In this document: positions 53,557 to 62,204 of the stretch, in pieces
Position numbering within the stretch: the first letter of the stretch is position 1
Layout: the number at the start of each line of letters is the position of its first letter
DNA from: Hymenobacter taeanensis
Lineage (GTDB): Bacteria; Bacteroidota; Bacteroidia; Cytophagales; Hymenobacteraceae
NCBI RefSeq assembly: GCF_013137895.1
Contig: NZ_CP053538.1
Location: 3,503,001-3,567,000 of the forward strand
DNA length: 64,000 nucleotides
Direction of reading: 5' to 3'
The notes under the pieces: model-generated
The model's database searches: none
What the model was told of the DNA's origin: nothing
What the model saw: only the letters and a program-made list of their open reading frames with translations
Made by a program: the position numbers and the translations under genes

Positions 53557-54663
53557 TTAATCGTTCAACTCGTCGTAGACCAGCAGTTGGTTTTGGGCAA
53601 TTACCTGTTCGCCATCTTTCAGGCCAGACTGCACGTAGCTGACGTCGCCCACAGTTTTGGCAATTTGCACTTCGCGGGTTTCCACGTGGTGGCGGTCTTT
53701 GAACACCAGCACGAAGTTGCGGTCTTTATCAAACACCACGCACTTGGCAGGCACAGCCAGCATTTTATTGCTTTCAGTATTTTCCACCTTAATCTGGGCG
53801 TACATCTCGGGTTTGAGCAGATAACCAGGATTACTGAGGCGCACCCGCACTTTCATCACCTTGCTCTCCGGATCAAGCACGTTAAATACTTTATCAATGC
53901 GGCCCGTGAAGTGCTTATCAGGGTAGGAGAGGGTAGTGACATCGGCCGCGTACCCTTCCTGCACCTTGGCAATGTCCGACTCGAACACGTTGGCCATAAT
54001 CCAGACGTCGTCGAGGTTGCTGACCGTGAAAAGGTTGCCCACGTTATCAGCGTTGAACTGCATGTGGTCGGTTACATTTTTCTCGGTGATAAAGCCTGAA
54101 ATGGGGGCCCGGAGCGTATAGGTGCCATCCGCCGATACGCCGTACACGCTGAGCTGCTTGCGGCTCTTGCCCACGTTGCCCTGCGCTTTGCGCAGCTCCT
54201 GGCGGGCCAGGCTTACATCGCGCTCTGAGGCTAGGCCTGCCGCGTACTGATCTTCCAGCACCGCGAGATTTTTGCGAGCAATGTCGAAGTCGGTGCCGGC
54301 GCTGTTGCTCTGGTTTTGCAGGTCGGCAATCTCGCCGCTTTTAATCACGGCCAAGACCTGGCCTTTGGTCACGTGGTCGCCCAGCTCCACGCTAAGCTGC
54401 TCCACTACGCCACCCACCAGCGGGTACACTTTCACGGTCTTGTCGCCGTCAGAAGCAATCTGGCCGGAGAGTACCAACTCGTTGCGGACGGGAGTGGCAT
54501 GCACCGTATCAATCTTCAACTCCCGCAGCATCTGGTCCGACATCGTGAAGCCGGCCTCCGCTTTCTGGGGGGCGTCGGCGTCTTCCGTTTTAGAGCAGCT
54601 CGTCAATCCCAGGGCGAGCGGTAGGGCCAGGGTAGTGGCCAGGGTGGCAAAGCGAGGCAGCAT
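53557..54663 (-). CDS. RND periplasmic adaptor 1 (CzcB-like lipoprotein)
   Basis: 368 residues from ATG 54663, which begins a lipoprotein signal (Cys23 in LGLTSCSK). Domain order: barrel-sandwich/lipoyl half (YPLVGGVVEQLSVELGDHVTKGQVLAVI), helical hairpin with heptads (NLAVLEDQYAAGLASERDVSLARQELRKAQ), second lipoyl half (YTLRAPISGFITEKNV), beta-barrel and membrane-proximal domain. It joins the pump to TolC. 50 bases after tolC and upstream of the pump gene, so part of one operon. Confidence 0.92.
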   Translation of the reverse strand: MLPRFATLATTLALPLALGLTSCSKTEDADAPQKAEAGFTMSDQMLRELKIDTVHATPVRNELVLSGQIASDGDKTVKVYPLVGGVVEQLSVELGDHVTKGQVLAVIKSGEIADLQNQSNSAGTDFDIARKNLAVLEDQYAAGLASERDVSLARQELRKAQGNVGKSRKQLSVYGVSADGTYTLRAPISGFITEKNVTDHMQFNADNVGNLFTVSNLDDVWIMANVFESDIAKVQEGYAADVTTLSYPDKHFTGRIDKVFNVLDPESKVMKVRVRLSNPGYLLKPEMYAQIKVENTESNKMLAVPAKCVVFDKDRNFVLVFKDRHHVETREVQIAKTVGDVSYVQSGLKDGEQVIAQNQLLVYDELND

Positions 54664-54713
54664 GACAGCAGAGAAATAGGTAGGGGAGGAGGTAGGAGAA
54701 ATAGCGCGCATGG

Positions 54714-55994
54714 TTACTTGGCATTGAACACCGGGCGGCCCACGGCGTAGTTGAGTTGTTCAAAAGCCCGCACGCGGCTGGCCCGCAGGTTATTGAGCTG
54801 CACGAGGTTGTTCTTGTAGCTTTCATAGAAATCCAGGAACTCCACAATGGTGAGGTTGCGCTTGGCGTAGCTCTCATCAATGCCCTTCATGAGGCGGTCG
54901 AAGTCACCGGTTTCGCGGTCGGCGCTCTGAAAAAGCTGGTCGGTTTGGCGGGCCTGGCGCCAGGCTTCCTGCACATCGTTTTGCACAACCAACTGCTGCT
55001 GGCTGAGCTGCGCCTTACTGACCTCAATCTGGCTTTGAGCGGTCCGGATGTTGCCTTGGTTGCGGTTGAAAAGGGGCACGGCAATTCCCAGCGTTACGGC
55101 GTTGTAATTTTGGATATAGTTGCCGGCCCGATCATACACGTAGCCTACTGCCAGGTCGGGGGTAGCGAGTGCGCGTTGGTAGCGTAGGTTTAAGGTTTGC
55201 TGCTGCACAGTGGCCTGGCGCGCCATCAGGTCGGCGCGGTTCACCTGTGCAGAGTCTATGAGCTGCTCTTCGCTGCGGCCAGCTAGGCTTAGGCCTCTCA
55301 GGCGCTGCTCATCGGCGGTGACCACATAATACGTGCCGCTGGAGTCGCGCATTAAAATGCGTAAGTCGGCCTGCTCCGAGGCTATATCATTCAGCAGGGC
55401 TTGGCGCTCATTACGGAGCTGGAACAGAAAGGCTTTCAGGCGAATGACCTCCTTGAGCGCAATATTGCCTTTGTTATACTGGCCCTGGTAGAGGTTCACA
55501 GTTCGCTGAAAGCTGGCCACTTCCTTGTCATACACGCCCACGCTCTGCTGCTTGTAGTACAGATCGTAATAGGTGCTGCGGAGCTGATAGCGCAGGGTGC
55601 GCAGCAGGTCCTCAAAGTTGAACTGCTCCGCCAGTGCATTTTGCTGTGCTACGCCAGTAGCGGCCTTGCGCCGCCCCGCAATAGCAAAAAGCTGTTGTAC
55701 CTGCACAATTGAGTTGCCGGTTTTGGTAACATCCAGCACCCGATGGGTTTGCGGATTGTAGGTGTTCTGCTCAATGGCAATAGTGGGGTTGTCCCAGAGC
55801 TTTGCCTGCAGAATCTGCGCTTCGGCCGCCGATACGTTATAGCGCTGGGCCAGCAGGTTCAGGTTGTTTTGGGTAAAGCGTTGCTCGGCCTCGGGTAAGG
55901 TGAGGCGCACGGTATCGGTGCTGGAGGGAGCAGCGAGGAGGGGAGAAGAGCCTAACAGCGAAAGCACTGTCAGTATCAAAAGAAAGCGTTGCAT
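54714..55994 (-). CDS. TolC/CzcC family outer-membrane efflux channel
   Basis: 426 residues, signal peptide ending LLAAPSS. Two TolC repeats of long coiled helices (LPEAEQRFTQNNLNLLAQRYNVSAAEAQILQAKLWDNPTIAIEQNTYNP; ALATPDLAVGYVYDR...VPLFNRNQGNIRTAQSQIEVSKAQL). It forms the outer-membrane exit duct of the metal pump. First gene of the tolC-adaptor1-pump operon, behind a four-copy heptamer operator (56038-56077). Confidence 0.92.
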   Translation of the reverse strand: MQRFLLILTVLSLLGSSPLLAAPSSTDTVRLTLPEAEQRFTQNNLNLLAQRYNVSAAEAQILQAKLWDNPTIAIEQNTYNPQTHRVLDVTKTGNSIVQVQQLFAIAGRRKAATGVAQQNALAEQFNFEDLLRTLRYQLRSTYYDLYYKQQSVGVYDKEVASFQRTVNLYQGQYNKGNIALKEVIRLKAFLFQLRNERQALLNDIASEQADLRILMRDSSGTYYVVTADEQRLRGLSLAGRSEEQLIDSAQVNRADLMARQATVQQQTLNLRYQRALATPDLAVGYVYDRAGNYIQNYNAVTLGIAVPLFNRNQGNIRTAQSQIEVSKAQLSQQQLVVQNDVQEAWRQARQTDQLFQSADRETGDFDRLMKGIDESYAKRNLTIVEFLDFYESYKNNLVQLNNLRASRVRAFEQLNYAVGRPVFNAK

Positions 55995-56019
55995 ATCCTG
56001 GTTTCGATGTAGGGATATG

Positions 56020-56077
56020 CAAGTGTACTGTGGCAGTATTAGGCCCGAATTAGAGGTGAATTAGAAACAGATTAGAA
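56020..56077 (-). promoter_or_regulatory. tolC operon promoter with four-copy response-regulator box
   Basis: Heptamers on the plus strand at 56038 (ATTAGGC), 56049 (ATTAGAG), 56060 (ATTAGAA) and 56071 (ATTAGAA) repeat at exactly 11 bp; read in the gene's direction they are TTCTAAT-N4 units. A -7-like TACACTTG (minus strand, 56020-56027) ends 11 bp from the first unit. The array covers the -33 position, as for an activator that replaces -33 contacts. Confidence 0.78.
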
Positions 56078-56297
56078 AACCAAAATATTTTCAAAAGCGT
56101 CTTTTTGCGTTAATACACCGGTTTTTGCTTCTGCTATTGCAGTGTATTTGTCGCGTGCAGTCAGTTGCTGCAGCTCTCGCTGGCAGGTGGCCATAGCCCG
56201 GCAGACCCACTGGCAGGGTACGGGTATAGTGTACAGCACGCAGGGTTACTTGGGCCTTGGGCAGAAGCATGGCTCAAGCCAAGGGTAGCACCGTGCT

Positions 56298-57398
56298 CTA
56301 GTCGTTCAACTCTTTATATAAAAGCAGAGGGTTGCTGTTGATAACCCGCTCGCCGGGCGCTAGGCCACTGCTCAAAAAGCTAAGGCCCCCGCTGGCATGC
56401 TGTACTGCTACCGAGCGGGTTTCAACCTGCTGATTTTCTTGCAATACCAGGGCGTACCGCTTCCCATTGGCAAATACCAAACTAGCAGAGGGCACGGCAG
56501 GCAGCTGCTCAGCCGTGGTATGCTGTAAGCGCAGGCGGGCATACATTCCGGGCTTAAGCAGGTGGTGGGGGTTGGCAAGGCGCACTCGTACCTGCAGGGT
56601 CTTACTATCGGGGTTCAGCAGGTTAAAAACCCGGTCTACCTTGCCCGTAAATACTTGATTGGGGTAGCTTAGAGTACGTATTTCTACCGGTAGGCCAGTC
56701 TGCACTTTCTCTATGTCAGATTGAAACACATGAGCCATTACCCACACGTCGCTGAGGTCGGTGAGGGTAAACAAACTGCCCACCTGCTCCGGCGCAAACT
56801 GCATACCCTCGGTGGCATTTTTCTCCGTGATGATGCCCGCCTGAGGCGCACGCAGTATATACCGCCTATCCTCGGGGCCATACACTTCCAGTTGCCGTTG
56901 CAGGCGGGTAAGCTCACTCTGAGCCCTTTGCAGGGCTGCGCGGGCAATTGTCAGCTCCTGAGCAGAGGCTAGGCCATCATGGTGCAGACTGGTGGCGGCG
57001 GCCAATCGTTGCTGAGCCGTAGTCAAATCCACTTGGGCCTCCGTGCGCTGCTGGGCCAGCTCAGGCATGTGGGGGCTATGAATAATGGCCAGCACCTGCC
57101 CGCGCACTACCCGGTCGCCGAGGGCCACGGGCACGCGCTCAATTAGGCCTCCCACCAGTGGGAATACTTCGGTAGTGCGGTCAGCATTGGGTACCACCCG
57201 GCCCTCCAGGTGCAAATCGAACCGTAGAGGGGTCAGGCGTACGCTATCGGTATTAACCTGAGCCAGCACGGCGGCCGATAAACCAGGCGGCACTTCGGCT
57301 GGAACAAAAGTTGTGGGTTCTGCTGGTGAGCAACTGCTGAACAGGCCCAGGCTGAAGGGGAAAAACAGGAAATAGGGAAGGGGCAGAATACGGTTCAT
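56298..57398 (-). CDS. RND periplasmic adaptor 2 (paralogue of adaptor 1)
   Basis: 366 residues, lipoprotein signal with Cys23 (LFSSCSPAEP). Same domain order as adaptor 1 and closely similar throughout, e.g. FPLVGGLIERVPVALGDRVVRGQVLAII and ILRAPQAGIITEKNATEGMQF, and the same C-terminal ELND. No pump gene adjoins it; it has its own promoter with a matching four-copy box (57439-57478) and lies just upstream of tolC. It may form mixed complexes with the single pump or serve another one elsewhere. Confidence 0.9.
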   Translation of the reverse strand: MNRILPLPYFLFFPFSLGLFSSCSPAEPTTFVPAEVPPGLSAAVLAQVNTDSVRLTPLRFDLHLEGRVVPNADRTTEVFPLVGGLIERVPVALGDRVVRGQVLAIIHSPHMPELAQQRTEAQVDLTTAQQRLAAATSLHHDGLASAQELTIARAALQRAQSELTRLQRQLEVYGPEDRRYILRAPQAGIITEKNATEGMQFAPEQVGSLFTLTDLSDVWVMAHVFQSDIEKVQTGLPVEIRTLSYPNQVFTGKVDRVFNLLNPDSKTLQVRVRLANPHHLLKPGMYARLRLQHTTAEQLPAVPSASLVFANGKRYALVLQENQQVETRSVAVQHASGGLSFLSSGLAPGERVINSNPLLLYKELND

Positions 57399-57420
57399 AA
57401 GGCGTAGGAGGTGTATCCTA

Positions 57421-57478
57421 CAAGCTTACGGCCCGCATATTAGAGCCCGGTTAGAAATAAATTAGAAACTGATTAGAA
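57421..57478 (-). promoter_or_regulatory. Adaptor 2 promoter with four-copy response-regulator box
   Basis: Heptamers on the plus strand at 57439 (ATTAGAG), 57450 (GTTAGAA), 57461 (ATTAGAA) and 57472 (ATTAGAA), again an exact 11-bp period. A -7-like TAAGCTTG (minus strand, 57421-57428) ends 11 bp from the first unit, the same geometry as in the tolC promoter. Confidence 0.8.
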
Positions 57479-57525
57479 TACGCTAACACTGGTAAGTAGC
57501 TACCGGAATTTCAGTTTAACGGCAT

Positions 57526-58881
57526 TTAAAAGCGTACTTCCGCTACGGTACCCTGGCCTAGCTGCGAGGTTATGTGCAATGAACCACCGTGCAGCTCTAC
57601 AATGCGGCGGGCGAGGGGGAGGCCAACGCCGTGCCCTATAATACCACGAGCGTTGTCAGCTCGGAAAAAAGGCTGGAAAATCTGCGGGAGTTCTTTTTCT
57701 CCAATACCAATGCCCCGGTCCTGAATACGTAAGTAGCTGTGGCCGGCTCGGTAAGCAAACTCCACCTGCACGGGCTGCTCTGGCCCAGAGTATTTAAGCG
57801 CATTATCAAATAGATTAATAATGGCTCTGGTTAATAATTGGCGGTTGCCGTGTACTTCCAGAAGCTCCGACTGCTCTGGCAACTCCCCTAGCGTAATCTG
57901 CACGCGGCGGCGCTGAGCGGGCTCCACGGCTTCACGGGCTTCCCACAGCAACTCATCCAGCCGGATATTGTCGCCGGTGGCATTACCGGAGCTGGCTTGC
58001 GTTAGCTCCAACAGGTTATTTATTAACGACTTCATCTGCTGAAGCTCGTGCAGCACCGAGGCCAGACCTTCCCGATAATAGGCAGGGTCCCGGTCGCGGG
58101 TCAGCAGCACCTGCAACTCTCCAATGGTAGCCGTGAGGGGCGTGCGCAGCTCATGCGAGGCGTTGCTCACAAAAGTCCGTTGGGTTTCAAAGCCATCCTC
58201 CAGGCGCTCAAGCATCCGGTTGAAAGTGCGGGCCAGGCGCGTAAGCTCATCTTGCTCATTGCTGATGGCCTCGTTTACGCGCAGATGCAGGTCTTGGGCC
58301 GTAATGCGGTCTACCTGGTCGTTTACTGCGGCAATGGGAGCCAGGGCCCGCCCCGCAAAAACCCGCCCTGCTACGTAAATCACCACCAGGCTCAGCACAA
58401 ATATGCCGAACAGAATGGTAGCCAGATACCTTAATCGGGCAGCACCCGAGTGGTTTTCGGCCGCGGCTACAATGATGTACTGCCCTTGGTTATCATTGTA
58501 AAAAAGGCCCACTGCCTGCCGCGGCCCCAGATCAAAGTACACTTCTTTCTCAGTCAGAATACGGGCCAGAATACGCGCTGGAATTTTGATGCGCCGGTCC
58601 TCTTCAATGAAGCGAGGCCGAAGCTGAGAATCATATATCTGCAGTACTTCTCCGGTAAGAGTGCGCAGGTAGCGGTGCTGAAAGGCCCGGAAGGCATCGG
58701 CCCGTAGTTCATCTTGCTCCAGAAACACGTAGCCCGTCACCTCGGCCCGGTCACGGAGGCGCTGGTGAAACTCCTCGTGGGTATAGTCGGCCTGCAGAAT
58801 ATACACCACCGACATGGCTGCCAGTAGAATGAAAGCCACCAAACCCAAAAATAGCCACGTCAGACGGTTGCGGATGGTCAT
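57526..58881 (-). CDS. Sensor histidine kinase of the efflux locus
   Basis: 451 residues. Membrane helices at about 8-30 and 152-174 enclose a periplasmic sensor of about 120 residues; a HAMP segment (RVFAGRALAPIAAVNDQVDRI) is followed by the dimerisation/phosphorylation helix with H243 in SNASHELRTPLTA and the ATPase domain (NLFDNALKYS N box, IQDRGIGIGE, GHGVGLPLARRIV). CusS/CzcS-like order. It is cotranscribed with the response regulator gene upstream (130 bases apart) and reads toward the efflux genes, so it probably senses periplasmic metal. Confidence 0.93.
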   Translation of the reverse strand: MTIRNRLTWLFLGLVAFILLAAMSVVYILQADYTHEEFHQRLRDRAEVTGYVFLEQDELRADAFRAFQHRYLRTLTGEVLQIYDSQLRPRFIEEDRRIKIPARILARILTEKEVYFDLGPRQAVGLFYNDNQGQYIIVAAAENHSGAARLRYLATILFGIFVLSLVVIYVAGRVFAGRALAPIAAVNDQVDRITAQDLHLRVNEAISNEQDELTRLARTFNRMLERLEDGFETQRTFVSNASHELRTPLTATIGELQVLLTRDRDPAYYREGLASVLHELQQMKSLINNLLELTQASSGNATGDNIRLDELLWEAREAVEPAQRRRVQITLGELPEQSELLEVHGNRQLLTRAIINLFDNALKYSGPEQPVQVEFAYRAGHSYLRIQDRGIGIGEKELPQIFQPFFRADNARGIIGHGVGLPLARRIVELHGGSLHITSQLGQGTVAEVRF

Positions 58882-59011
58882 GCGGACAGAGGGGACTAAT
58901 AAAGTCGTGAACTTACTACAGACGTAGTCAGAGTAGTCTTGGCCGTTCTAGATGGGTGGTTGGTAGCTGGTATAGCCAACTTCACCATGGTACAATTACG
59001 GCTTCTTACTC

Positions 59012-59692
59012 CTACTCCTCCTGTACCCTAAGTACGTAGCCCATGCCCACTACCGTATGCAGCAGCTTCTGAGAGTAGCCTTTGTCTACCTTGTTGCGCA
59101 AGTAGTTCACGTACACGTCCACCACATTGGAGCCCGCATCAAATGAGTCTTCCCATACGTCGCTCGCAATTTCTGCCCGGCTCAGCACCCGCCCTGGGTG
59201 GCGCATAAAAAGCTCTAATAACCCAAATTCCCGGGCTGTAAGCTTAATCGGGTGCCCATCACGAATGACGGTCTTGGCGGCAGTGTCAAGGGTGAGGTCC
59301 TCGAAGGTGATAAGCGCGCTTTTCACCTGTTGGCCGTGGCGCCGGGTGAGGGCCCGCACTCGTGCCACCAGTTCGGGGAAGTCGAAGGGCTTCACGAGGT
59401 AGTCGTCGGCACCGCCCCCGAAGCCGTGTAGCTTATCCTGGGTGGTGCCAAGGGCCGTAAGCATGAGCACAGGGGTCTGCTGGTCGTGCTTGCGTAAGCC
59501 CTCCAGCACCTCTAGGCCACTGCGATAGGGAAGAATGACATCCAAAATGATCAACTCATAGGAGTGGGCCAGGGCCAGTTGCAAGCCAAAGCGGCCATCG
59601 TAAGCCACTTCCACCTCAAAGCCTTCTTCCTCTAAGCCGCGCTTGATAAATGCCGAAACTTTGGGTTCATCCTCAACAAGCAGGATCTTCAT
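59012..59692 (-). CDS. OmpR-family response regulator of the efflux locus
   Basis: 226 residues. Receiver domain with acidic pocket VEDE and phospho-acceptor D51 in IILDVILPYRSG, Lys in VKPFDFPEL; winged-helix DNA-binding domain from about 130 (LTAREFGLLELFMRHPGRVLSRAEIASDVWEDSFDAGSNVVDVYVNYLRNKVD) like CusR/CopR/CzcR. OmpR-type proteins bind direct repeats at 10-11 bp spacing, which fits the two heptamer arrays in front of tolC and adaptor 2. No such array lies in front of its own gene. Confidence 0.94.
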   Translation of the reverse strand: MKILLVEDEPKVSAFIKRGLEEEGFEVEVAYDGRFGLQLALAHSYELIILDVILPYRSGLEVLEGLRKHDQQTPVLMLTALGTTQDKLHGFGGGADDYLVKPFDFPELVARVRALTRRHGQQVKSALITFEDLTLDTAAKTVIRDGHPIKLTAREFGLLELFMRHPGRVLSRAEIASDVWEDSFDAGSNVVDVYVNYLRNKVDKGYSQKLLHTVVGMGYVLRVQEE

Positions 59693-59829
59693 ATGTGGGT
59701 AAAGGCAAAGATTATTTAACCCCGAGCACTAAGTTTATTTCGGGCCGAAAAAAAACGCAGGGTCACACCACCTGGCCATAGAGTGAGTGGTTACTACTTG
59801 GCAGCTTGTGTTAGTGGCTCCTAGGCCAG

Positions 59830-60168
59830 TTAGTCGTCTTCGTAATCTAGCCCCAGGCACTGGTTTAGGGCTTGCTGTAGCTCGCTGGCCGCGTGCATTT
59901 GCCCAGCCCGGCGCGCAGTAGAAAGGCCCAATCGGTAAACTTTTTCGGCTTCATCTGGCTTCTGTAAGTGCTCCAGCATCTTGCCGGCGTGGTAGTACGT
60001 ACCCACGTAGTCCGGATGCTCGGCAAGCAGCCTATTATAGTACTCCATGGCCCTTTCTGGCTCCGTTTCGCGGTATTCCGTAGCAATGGCGTAGATGGTA
60101 AACGGGTCGTTGGGGTCGTCTTCCAGGAAGGCGAGCAGTTGTTGTAAGCGGCTTGGCTTGGTTTCCAT
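59830..60168 (-). CDS. Small TPR protein
   Basis: 112 residues, soluble. Two to three tetratricopeptide-like helical pairs: DPNDPFTIYAIATEYRETEPERAMEYYNRLLAEHPDYVGTYYHAGKMLEHLQKPDEAEKVYRLGLSTARRAGQ. An acidic C-terminal tail (GLDYEDD). A protein-protein contact module; partner unknown. Divergent from etfB. Confidence 0.8.
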   Translation of the reverse strand: METKPSRLQQLLAFLEDDPNDPFTIYAIATEYRETEPERAMEYYNRLLAEHPDYVGTYYHAGKMLEHLQKPDEAEKVYRLGLSTARRAGQMHAASELQQALNQCLGLDYEDD

Positions 60169-60192
60169 CAGGTAGTATTTTCAGTATCTTCG
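60161..60192 (+). promoter_or_regulatory. Possible etfB promoter
   Basis: GTTT (60161-60164), 20 bases, TATCTTCG (60185-60192), one base off TAnnTTTG. A perfect palindrome CCCAAATTTGGG lies just downstream at 60194-60205. Confidence 0.4.
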
Positions 60193-60241
60193 CCCCAAAT
60201 TTGGGACTTTCCCCTAGTTTCTCCACCACAAGCAGCCGTAG

Positions 60242-60982
60242 ATGAAGTTTCTCGTTTGCATCAGCAACGTGCCCGACACGACCACTAAAATTGCCTTCAC
60301 GCCCGATAATAAGGAGTTCAACAAGGCCGGCGTGCAATTCGTTATTAATCCCTGGGATGAGTATGCCCTCACTCGCGCCATTGAGCTAAAGGAAGCTCAA
60401 GGCGGCGGTACTGTTACGGTGCTGAACGTAGGTGAGGCCGATACCGAACCAAATATTCGCAAAGCGTTGGCCATTGGCGCCGACGACGCTATCCGCGTGA
60501 ATGCTTTCCCTAAAGATGCTTTTTTCGTAGCGCAGCAGATTGCCAGCATCGCCAAAGATGGCGGCTATGACGTGATTCTGATGGGCAAGGAAAGCATTGA
60601 TTATAATGGCTTCCAGGTACACGGCATGGTTGGCGAGCTGCTCGGTATCCCGACGGTTGCTCCCGCCATGAAGCTCGATATGAGCGGCAACACGGCCACG
60701 CTGGAGCGTGAGATTGAAGGCGGCAAAGAAATCGTGGAAGTGAATACGCCTTTCGTGGCTTCCTGCCAGCAGCCTATGTGCGAGCCCCGCATTCCCAACA
60801 TGCGCGGCATCATGACGGCCCGCACCAAGCCCCTGAAAGTAGTAGAGCCCGTGGGCGATGCTCCTCGCACCGAAGTAGCCGCATACGCGTTGCCTCCCAA
60901 GAAGGAAGGCGTGAAGCTCATCCCCGCTGAAAATGCCGGCGAGCTGATTAAGCTCCTGCGCAACGAAGCGAAAGTAATCTAA
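60242..60982 (+). CDS. etfB: Electron transfer flavoprotein beta subunit
   Basis: 246 residues. Typical EtfB opening (MKFLVCISNVPDTTTKIAFT), WDEYALTRAIELKE, the AMP-binding region GADDAIRV and VILMGKESIDYNGFQVHGMVGELLG, and the signature VNTPFVASCQQPMCEPRIPNMRGIMTA with KPLKVV. With EtfA it carries electrons from acyl-CoA dehydrogenases to the quinone pool through ETF-QO. First gene of etfBA; 121 bases separate the two, holding a small CCACC/GGTGG hairpin. Confidence 0.96.
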   Translation: MKFLVCISNVPDTTTKIAFTPDNKEFNKAGVQFVINPWDEYALTRAIELKEAQGGGTVTVLNVGEADTEPNIRKALAIGADDAIRVNAFPKDAFFVAQQIASIAKDGGYDVILMGKESIDYNGFQVHGMVGELLGIPTVAPAMKLDMSGNTATLEREIEGGKEIVEVNTPFVASCQQPMCEPRIPNMRGIMTARTKPLKVVEPVGDAPRTEVAAYALPPKKEGVKLIPAENAGELIKLLRNEAKVI

Positions 60983-61103
60983 CTCAGAACTGAGATTCTG
61001 GAACTTAGAGCCTAGTCTGAAGTCCACCGTTCACTGGTGGCGCTCAGAGGCCATGGAAACGCTCCATCTAAGTTCTTAGCTCTGTACTCTAACCTCTCAG
61101 AAA

Positions 61104-62081
61104 ATGTCTGTACTAGTTGTTGTTGAATGTGACGGCGGTGAGGTAAAGAAATCCTCATTGGAAGTGGCCTCTTATGGTAGCCAGGTAGCACAGCTGCTCG
61201 GCACCACCGCCACGGCCATTGCCGTAGGTGAAGCCACCGAAGCCAACCTGGCCCAGTTGGGCGAGCAAGGCATCACGAAGGTGCTGTATGACGCGGAGCC
61301 CCGCCTCAAGGACTTCGTGAACGGTGCCTATACCAAGCTGATTGCTGCCGCCGCGCAGCAGGAAGACTCTAAAGTTATTGTACTGGCTAACTCCAACATT
61401 GGCGCTGCCGTAGGCTCGCGCCTGTCAGTGCGGTTGCAGGCCAGCTTGGCTACCAACGTAGTAGAGCTGCCTAAGAACGACGGCGGCCAGTTTACGGTGA
61501 AGCGCGGCGCCTTCTCGGGCAAAGCTTTTGCTGATGTGGTGCTGAGCGGCGACCGGAAGATTCTGGCCGTGAAGAAGAACTCCATTGAGGCCCTGCACGA
61601 GGCTGGCAAAACCGCCCAGGTTGAGTCGTTCTCGGCTCAGCTCACGGATGCCGACTTTGCTGATGCGCCTAAGCAGGTAGTTATGCAGGAGCAGACCGGC
61701 GGCGTACTACTGCCCGAAGCCGACAAAGTAGTGTCTGGTGGCCGTGGTATGAAAGGCCCCGAAAACTGGAACCTCATTGAGGATCTGGCAAAGGCCCTGG
61801 GGGCCGCTACGGCTTGCTCCAAACCCGTTTCAGACGTTGACTGGCGCCCTCACCACGAGCACGTAGGCCAGACCGGCATTACCGTGTCGCCGAACCTATA
61901 TATTGCCTGCGGTATCTCGGGGGCTATTCAGCACTTGGCCGGCGTAAACTCGTCGAAGGTTATCGTGGTAATCAACAAAGATCCGGAGGCCCCTTTCTTC
62001 AAAGCTGCTGATTACGGCATCGTAGGCGACGTTTTTGACGTATTGCCCAAACTAACCCAGGCCGTCAAGGAACTGGGCTAG
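61104..62081 (+). CDS. etfA: Electron transfer flavoprotein alpha subunit
   Basis: 325 residues. N-terminal alpha/beta domain (MSVLVVVECDGGEVKKSSLEVASYG), middle section with VVSGGRGMKGPENWNLIEDLAKALGAATACSKPVSDVDW, and the FAD signature VGQTGITVSPNLYIACGISGAIQHLAGV...VVINKDPEAPFFKAADYGIVGD. The Arg often present in GASRAAVDAGW-type motifs is not seen here (ATACSKPVSDVDW), as in many Bacteroidota EtfA proteins. Forms the heterodimer with EtfB. Confidence 0.95.
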   Translation: MSVLVVVECDGGEVKKSSLEVASYGSQVAQLLGTTATAIAVGEATEANLAQLGEQGITKVLYDAEPRLKDFVNGAYTKLIAAAAQQEDSKVIVLANSNIGAAVGSRLSVRLQASLATNVVELPKNDGGQFTVKRGAFSGKAFADVVLSGDRKILAVKKNSIEALHEAGKTAQVESFSAQLTDADFADAPKQVVMQEQTGGVLLPEADKVVSGGRGMKGPENWNLIEDLAKALGAATACSKPVSDVDWRPHHEHVGQTGITVSPNLYIACGISGAIQHLAGVNSSKVIVVINKDPEAPFFKAADYGIVGDVFDVLPKLTQAVKELG

Positions 62082-62204
62082 GCCACTCTGATACCTCGAA
62101 ATGGCTATTACTTCTCGAAAAACTCGCTTTTTCGTCAATTGCTTAGCACTTTCGTATAGTCAGTACGGCAAGGTCTAATACTTCAGAAATCAGTACGTTC
62201 CCTG

